Below, piece by piece: positions 55,323 through 64,000 of a stretch of DNA of 64,000 nt; position 1 is the stretch's first letter; the number at the start of each line of letters is the position of its first letter. The notes below the pieces were generated by a model, which saw nothing but the letters and a program-made list of their open reading frames with translations, had not been told where the DNA came from and did no database searches. A program made the position numbers and the translations under genes. Source of the stretch: Basidiobolus meristosporus CBS 931.73 (taxonomy: Eukaryota; Basidiobolomycota; Basidiobolomycetes; Basidiobolales; Basidiobolaceae); assembly GCA_002104905.1 (NCBI GenBank), contig MCFE01000154.1:62001-126000 (forward strand), written 5' to 3'.

Positions 55323-56288
55323 TAGCAACTGGCCACTGCTCGCATCCACTCAGGAAGGTGGCAAGTGGGAGGCCCCGACCTCCATTCCATGCGACAGAGC
55401 GCAAGATCAATGACCAGCACGGATGCTTGCCCATTCTCATGCCATCTACTGTAGAATCCTCTCATACCACCCCCCTCCCTCCCTCCCTCTGACCACCTAT
55501 CCTGTACATTCCTGGTTTTGTTAGCATCTTCGATAGCTACGCGTTGTATTGATTAGACCCCATGTCCCTTCCCGCATCGTCCATCACCCAGCTTGACAAT
55601 CATCTATCTCTACGAACATTCATATCACATAGTCTTCGGTTCTCCATCATTCTTTGCCCAGCGCAATGTCACCTGACCCCCTGCCAGCCCACCCACCATC
55701 TAAACAAAAATAACAGCCTGCATATATTTTCCCAGCCAAGAGATTATTGGTGGCTCTGATTTGTGGTTTCGAGGGCCATCGGCAGTGGTTGGTATGGCCC
55801 TATGTGCACTCGGCATGCCATAAGGCAGGAGCATTGTCGAATTGCAGGAGAGGATGCTGTATGGCAGCGAGGTGCGCTTCCAAGCATAAGGGCAGGGAGT
55901 TCTCTACGCCGCTGCCGGGAAGGGGCATTCGGACGGACAATGTGAATCAAGTTGAGCGGACCAGGCTCCACCAGGTCGAGAGGAGGCGTCCCAGAGCGCA
56001 TGAACGAGTCGGTCGCTTGCTGTGGCTCTGGCGGGGTTCTGGCACCAAAGCTCTGCACCATGGAATGGAGTCACCCGGTTAGGGGCATCCGAAGCATGAA
56101 CCGTCGCAAACTTACGATGGAGCATGTTTCCCGGGAGAATTGGTTCTTAAATGATCTCTGGCGTGGAGACCAAAAATTCCCTACCTTTCGTAATCTTATC
56201 TGTCGCAAGCATTGTTTCAACCCTTCTTAACTCCCTTCCACTGCGTGGACCTCCCCCTTATCTCGTTGGACCACCGTCGCTAACAACC
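55323..56288. other. Intergenic region; no gene recognised
   Basis: The reductase 3' flank holds a CCCTCCCTCCCTCC run (about 55473-55488). Immediately after two adjacent in-frame TAG codons (55320-55325) the same frame is open to 55449 and ends TDACPFSCHLL (see findings). The stretch 55747-56082 is open on the plus strand but has atypical composition and no recognisable motif. Nothing else supported. Confidence 0.5.
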
Positions 56289-57327
56289 ATGGAGCTTCCA
56301 CACATCGGCAAAAACTGCACCCTAACTGACTGCAACCAGCTAGGTAAGACCCTGGTTCCACGGCCTCATTCGATAGGGCTGGCGTGCTAAAGGCTCACTG
56401 TTGCCCGCAGACTTTTTACCCTACAAATGCCACCTGTGTCAGCACGATTTCTGGTAAACCTTTTCATACTGCTCTTGCCAGCTGGCCACTCCACTCCGTT
56501 GACCTTGAACCCTAGCAAGGACCACTGGAGACCTGACCAACACCGGTGCGAATTCAGCACCGTGGTGGGTGATGTGCGAGTTCCGGTATGCCCGCTGTGT
56601 GGGAAACCAGTGCCGGTGAACAAAGGAGAGAACCCCAACCAACGGGTATTGGAGAGTGGCCTTCCTTTAGCGTCACAACAGTCACACTAACGCGAAACTT
56701 CAGATGGACGAGCACATTCGTAAGGGATGCGCCGACCCTGGCACAACGACCGACCGTTCTCCAGCCTACCGGAACGTCTGCTCCTACCAAGCCTGCAAGG
56801 CGAAAGTGTTGGTCTCAACCAAGTGCCCCTCCTGTCGAAAACAGTACTGCTTGAAACACCGTTTCGAGGCTGACCACAAGTGTCCCAGGGAGACCGGAGC
56901 TGGAGGTAAACTGCTTATCGGCCTGCGAAACGTTTCTGTGTACTGATTGACCGAACGTAGGCCCCAACAAAACCTTCCAAATCCCGAAGATGTCGATACT
57001 TACCGGGTACAGTAGACCAGTGCCGCGTCACACAACTGCCTAGACAGACCCGACTAACCGCACTTCCCACCCCCTAGGTCTATGCCTGCCCTCTCCAGCA
57101 TCTACAAAGAGGTACGCAAAACCACCAACGCAACCACCCTGCTTGTACTCACCCAACCACCCACCCCCCTCGCACTAGGACCAAAAGACCGGCAAGACCA
57201 AGAACACGAACTGCGCCATCAGCTAGAAGCCACCCGGCGCCTGCAACCCAATCCCACGTCCAACCACTACCCTGTCGCCCACAATTACCTTAACCAATTT
57301 TGGCGAGTCAATAAAGCAACCAATTAG
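56289..57327 (+). CDS. AN1-type zinc finger protein (ZFAND2-like)
   Basis: Exons: 56289-56343, 56411-56453, 56516-56645, 56704-56905, 56961-57006, 57078-57327 (241 residues). It has two AN1 fingers. The first is near the N terminus (NCTLTDCNQLDFLPYKCHLC, then DFCKDHW and HRC) and the second is central (CSYQACKAKVLVSTKCPSC, then YCLKH and HKC), the arrangement of ZFAND2A/B and related fungal proteins. Between them lies VPVCPLCGKPVPVNKGENPN, the conserved linker CPLC motif of that family. The C terminus is helical and charged (KDRQDQEHELRHQLEATRRL); I see no clear ubiquitin-interacting motif. ZFAND2 proteins work with the proteasome and Cdc48/p97 in handling misfolded proteins, for example under arsenite stress. 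The start has A at -3 and begins the first finger almost at once. An AATAAA at 57310-57315 overlaps the last codons. Confidence 0.9.
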
Positions 57328-58372
57328 TTCCACTGGTATATTCTTTGATGCGAGTAGTGTGTGGCGGCCCGTACGAATGGTCATGAGGGGAGGGTGGGTG
57401 GGGAGCCGGATGCGAGAGGGTGGGTTACACTCGCGAATGACCGGTGACTGCATCACAAGCAGCATCTTGATGGAAATGGGAATTCTTGGCACACCACCAG
57501 ATATGGAATCGATCTGATGCGTTCTCATGTAAGAGATGCGTCTGGAGAAAGCAGAGTTCGATGGATTCCTTCGCCACCATTGGCTGTTGGTGGAAGGGTG
57601 GTAAGGTGGTTGGATGCATCCATGAGTCCACTGGTTCCAGCCACCTCTGCTGAATCCACTTTTATTAGCTGCAGCAAAGTCAACGGATTCACGAATGGGA
57701 TGGCTTGTTGGTATATCACGGTCAAGTGGAGTCGAAGCAACACTCGATTAGGAGACGCACCTCCACCCTCACGAAGATGAGGCTCGGGTGGGTGAAGGCG
57801 CATCATGAACACAACTGGCAAAGCCCAATGACCACCAGCTAGGTGGATTGGTTTTGATCGCAATTCAAACAGTGATCCACAAGCATGTTGCGAGGTTCGG
57901 GGAGCTGGTGATTGCCAACTATTTGGGTAAACAACAGGTGGGCCACGCTTAATTGGTTTCAATGGGATGTCACTCCAGCAACTGGCAAGAGAGATGCTCC
58001 AATTGCTGTGCCCAGAATAACCGATGCATCGAGCTCAGTCTCGGGACTGATGGCCCCATATGACCCAATGCTGATCTAGAAATTAATGAATATTTCCACT
58101 GCAGCAACTTGATAGACGTGCTTGAGCAGCACGATAGGACCCTAGACAATTAGGCCTTACAAAGAAGGCAACAGAGGCATATAATGCCCATCGACTACAA
58201 TGATATTCACCAGCGAATTCCACCATAGTATGCGGAGCAAAATGGCATTCCCACAGATGGATCTCCTTACAATGGAGTTTCAGGAGATTCGTCACAAATA
58301 AATTGCGATTCCTATTTTTGGCGGATCCGTCCCGTCCATCCGAAAGTTCGAGTTCGTACGATGGCGGGGTAC
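57328..58372. other. Intergenic region; no gene recognised
   Basis: About 1.04 kb without a convincing gene. The minus-strand open stretch 57962-57525 has no recognisable domain and an unconvincing composition. The last 50 bases lead into the TATA box of the next gene. Confidence 0.5.
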
Positions 58373-58379
58373 TATAAAT
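58373..58379 (+). promoter_or_regulatory. TATA box of the GPI-anchored protein gene
   Basis: TATAAAT lies 63 bases before the ATG at 58442, with a short pyrimidine-rich leader between (CCGCTCCATCC and CCTTTCTAACC). Its placement fits a short 5' UTR. Confidence 0.7.
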
Positions 58380-58441
58380 GGCCTACACCGCCGCTCCATC
58401 CCAGCATCAATTCCGCCCTAACCTCATTAACCTTTCTAACC

Positions 58442-59001
58442 ATGAAGTGGATCGCCCAATACACCCTCTTTGCCACCCTCAGCGCACTTGCTGCCTTTGG
58501 CCAAAGCACCACTTCAACCAGCTCTTCTGCTGCCGCCTGTAAGTACCTTCACTCCACCCAGCGCTCCATCTTGAGCCTTGCTAACATTTCCCTCTAGCCT
58601 CTACCCCACTGACCCCACTTGAATCCTGCATCATGCAGCAAAACTGTGCTCCAGCTGATGTTGCCTGTCGCGCCAAATGTGCACAAGTTCCTAACCCCAA
58701 TGCTAGTATGGTCAACAGCACAATCAACTGTGTTGCTCAGTGCGACCAGAGCAATGCCGCAGCATACGCACAGTGCAAGAACAACTGTATCAATACGTAC
58801 TATGGTCCAAACCCATCTGGCTCAACCGGAAATGGAAGCACCGGATCCGGATCCGGCACCAACCCAACCAACGGCAGTGGCACCAGTGGAAGTGGTAACA
58901 ACACCGCCAACGGAAACACCAAACCCAACTCTGCCTCTTATATGATGGCCTCTACCATGGCGCTTGTCGGCACCCTTGGTGCAGCTTTCTCGCTTCTGTG
59001 A
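58442..59001 (+). CDS. Secreted 8-cysteine protein with predicted GPI anchor
   Basis: Exons: 58442-58538 and 58598-59001 (166 residues). Residues 1 to about 19-21 form a signal peptide (MKWIAQYTLFATLSALAAFG). A short Ser/Thr-rich stretch follows, then a compact domain with eight Cys (ESC, QNC, VAC, AKC, INC, AQC, AQC, NNC) spread over about 60 residues, a Gly/Ser/Asn/Thr-rich linker (NGSTGSGSG, NGSGTSGSGNN) that is likely O-glycosylated, and a C-terminal hydrophobic tail (MASTMALVGTLGAAFSLL) after small residues NSAS, typical of a GPI attachment signal. It is probably displayed on the plasma membrane or cell wall. I cannot name the family; similar small Cys-rich GPI proteins are common in Mortierella-like fungi. 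A TATA box lies 63 bases upstream and AATAAA follows 126 bases after the stop. Confidence 0.8.
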
Positions 59002-59127
59002 GCCAGCATATTGCGATGTTTCCGGATTATCCAGTCAACTCGTCTGCATTATCAGTGATGATTTCCCTTTTCCTGCCTTTTGAACCCATCTATCCGTGAG
59101 TCGCGGGCTCTGCATCTTGTTTCCTTC

Positions 59128-59133
59128 AATAAA
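59128..59133 (+). terminator. Polyadenylation signal of the GPI-anchored protein gene
   Basis: AATAAA occurs 126 bases after the TGA at 59001, the first such hexamer downstream, in a T-rich context. Confidence 0.55.
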
Positions 59134-60719
59134 CCATGAAATTTGCTACCCAAGACCTAACTTGGTTTCTCCGCCGGGCCCATTTCGGGTTCCAGAAAGC
59201 AGGGATTCGTTGCGCAGCAAACAGCTGTCATGGCTTTGGCAGATGCTGATCGCTGGCCCCAACCCCCAAAGCGAATGAATTGATCCCACTCGGTGGAGGA
59301 GCAAAGTACATGCCGGGGAATCATGACCTCAACAGGTGCGATGCTTGCTCACCTTTTGGTTTCGATACGGATTGTCAGATCCAATACGAGCGCGTTAACA
59401 GGCGGACAAATAATGTTGGATGACGTCATACTTCCTAAGTAGGCTTGATGAGTTACTTGAGGAATGACCTGGGTTGGGACATGATAGTTCTTACTTGGGC
59501 TGGGGCCTACGAAACTGGTAATCACATATAGAAAGGCTGATTTGGTAAGGTGAACTTTGGGAGGATGCCCGGGTATTCCAGAATATAGCGAACCGATTAC
59601 GGTCGCGTGCAGGGTTGGGTTTCGTTGGCCGGGAGATCCCACACATTCTCCCTGATAACTGCACCAGATTTACCCTGAATGGTAGCCTGGCCAGTCCTAT
59701 GGCGACCAGTACGGACCACTTTTTCTGTGCAACACACGAGTGATAGAGTAACATTAATTAACCGTTGCATTCGTGGAAACCCAACAGGTTCGGAGCAGGC
59801 CCGCAGATGTGTACCTTTTCATACTGGCTTAGCTAGATGCAGGAGAAACCAGAGTGAGACAGAATGGCTGGGCATCGGACAAGTCAAGCGGGATAAGGCT
59901 TAAGAGTGTCCAGGAATAGGCTCTTCTATGTGGCACTATTTGCTAGCCTGATGAGCTGAACAAGTCCTGGCTGTAGGCAACACTTCCGTGGCAAGTCCCA
60001 GGCTTCACCGTTAAGAGATCGTTCAAGCAGCGCGCCAAGTAATGATTGCGAATGGGGTTTGGCCCAATCCTCGGACAACCGACTTATCTTACTCATCGGC
60101 TAGGGCGGTTGCTTCCAACCTTTAGGTTCTGAAAGTCATCAGTCTGCGGAGCGTGTCGAGTGACCATTGGAAGATCCGATCCACATACGATTCAACACAA
60201 ATCGATGATTTCTGGAAATCCTCCGCTAAGATGATCTTCCATCCCGCTTGGCCGTTCCAGCAGTCATAGAAGGTTTGAGGATTAAGCGATCTTCATTGGG
60301 ACCCTGGAACGGAATGTGGGCCAATGAACGGGCGCCATGCTCCCACAACCCTTCTGGCTTGGACTTCAGCTAAACACATTAAAAATAGGCTTCTATCGGA
60401 TCTGGAAGATGGAATGTGGAATTCACAATAGGGAATATAGAATTCGAATAGTTGGCTTTATTTGTCATCCCAGGTCACCTGATCCGGCGGATTTGACTAC
60501 TCCAATGTGCCTGCGGTTTTATATTCTGTGATGGTATTGGTTTTGTTGCTTTAGATGAAACTTGGATCTCCCATTTGTCCTTTATTCATACCTACTACCT
60601 CCGAAGACCACCGCAAGTGCAATTTCCTTCCCGAAAGTCCAACCCCTATACACAACCCAAGCCCCGATAACTATCTACTCTACCCAGAACCCTTTACTGT
60701 TGCCAACACGCCTGCCAAC
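59134..60719. other. Intergenic region; no gene recognised
   Basis: About 1.6 kb. Short open stretches on both strands show no domain. I found no tRNA- or snRNA-like structure by eye. The last 165 bases before the IRE1 ATG are in frame with it and open from an upstream ATG at 60555, but they are probably leader. Confidence 0.5.
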
Positions 60720-63810
<3,091 letters not shown>

Positions 63811-64000
63811 CCGCATTCCCCCTCCCCGCCCTAAGCAAGTGGGCCTTGAGTCTACTCCGCCACATCATCCCCCCTTCCCTGTCCAAGCGTCGTGACACGG
63901 ATCCGTTGCTATTGTAATTGTACCCAATCCCTCTAATCACCTACTCCCCACAGCATGCAATCGACACAGTGCACCGTCGATCCGGTTCTTTCGTAAATAA
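63811..64000. other. 3' flank of IRE1
   Basis: These 190 bases follow the IRE1 stop and are pyrimidine-rich (CCCTCCCCGCCC, CCCCCCTTCC). No canonical AATAAA is present before the window ends, though AAATAA closes it. No gene is visible. Confidence 0.5.

Noticed and set aside
55747-56082. Plus-strand 111-residue open stretch between the reductase and AN1 genes
   Set aside because: It overlaps open stretches in the other frames and on the opposite strand, and shows no motif.
57525-57962. Minus-strand 145-residue open stretch between the AN1 and GPI genes
   Set aside because: The composition is unlike a folded protein, there is no domain, and no start context or splice structure supports it.
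60555-60719. IRE1 start at the upstream in-frame ATG
   Set aside because: It would place 55 polar, Pro-rich residues before a clear signal peptide. ATG 60720 gives a normal secretory start.

Overview
The window looks like a nuclear contig from a filamentous, probably early-diverging (Mucoromycota-type) fungus. The right-hand genes have many short (about 55-83 bp) GT-AG introns, a fungal-type IRE1, a GPI-anchored Cys-rich secreted protein, and a cobalamin-dependent (class II) ribonucleotide reductase, an enzyme that among fungi is known mainly from early-diverging lineages. The lineage call is inference; no rRNA or other marker is present.

Bases 1 to about 50,050 are a single block of nested transposable elements: AT-rich, CpG-poor and almost free of host genes. 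From the outside in, the left half reads: an EnSpm/CACTA-like (Tnp2) remnant (22136-22241), a second CACTA-like copy (right part 18524-22135), a Ty1/copia element on the minus strand (1-1887 and 16919-18523), a third CACTA-like copy (1888-16918), a split solo LTR (7107-7542 and 15889-15980, TSD CCCAG), a Ty3-type LTR retrotransposon (7543-15884, TSD TTGG) and a PIF/Harbinger-like element (8027-11429, TSD ACT). That is seven layers. The right half has a minus-strand copia (22242-33700) carrying a CACTA-like copy (23528-29305) and an apparently intact PIF/Harbinger-like element (29336-32753, TSD ATT). It is joined head-to-head to a plus-strand copia (33701-49551), which carries another CACTA-like copy (36535-48224), itself carrying a chromodomain Ty3 element (38497-44415, TSD GGGCT). 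Nearly all element genes are broken by stops or frameshifts, many of them C-to-T or G-to-A changes.

From about 50.6 kb composition changes to GC- and CpG-richer unique DNA with four host genes, all on the plus strand: a class II ribonucleotide reductase with an N-terminal BED-like zinc finger and basic NLS-like motif (51943-55322, 13 exons), a two-AN1-finger ZFAND2-type protein (56289-57327, 6 exons), a GPI-anchored 8-cysteine secreted protein (58442-59001, 2 exons) and the ER stress sensor IRE1 (60720-63810, 7 exons). These act in separate processes (dNTP supply, proteotoxic stress, cell surface, unfolded protein response) and do not form a cluster; the AN1 protein and IRE1 are both proteostasis genes, but nothing in the sequence ties them together.

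The most unusual feature is the single-exon fusion of a BED-like finger and a KKRK motif to a B12-dependent ribonucleotide reductase. Element boundaries were placed by comparing copies within the window and by target-site duplications. Host exon boundaries were inferred from splice signals and family conservation.
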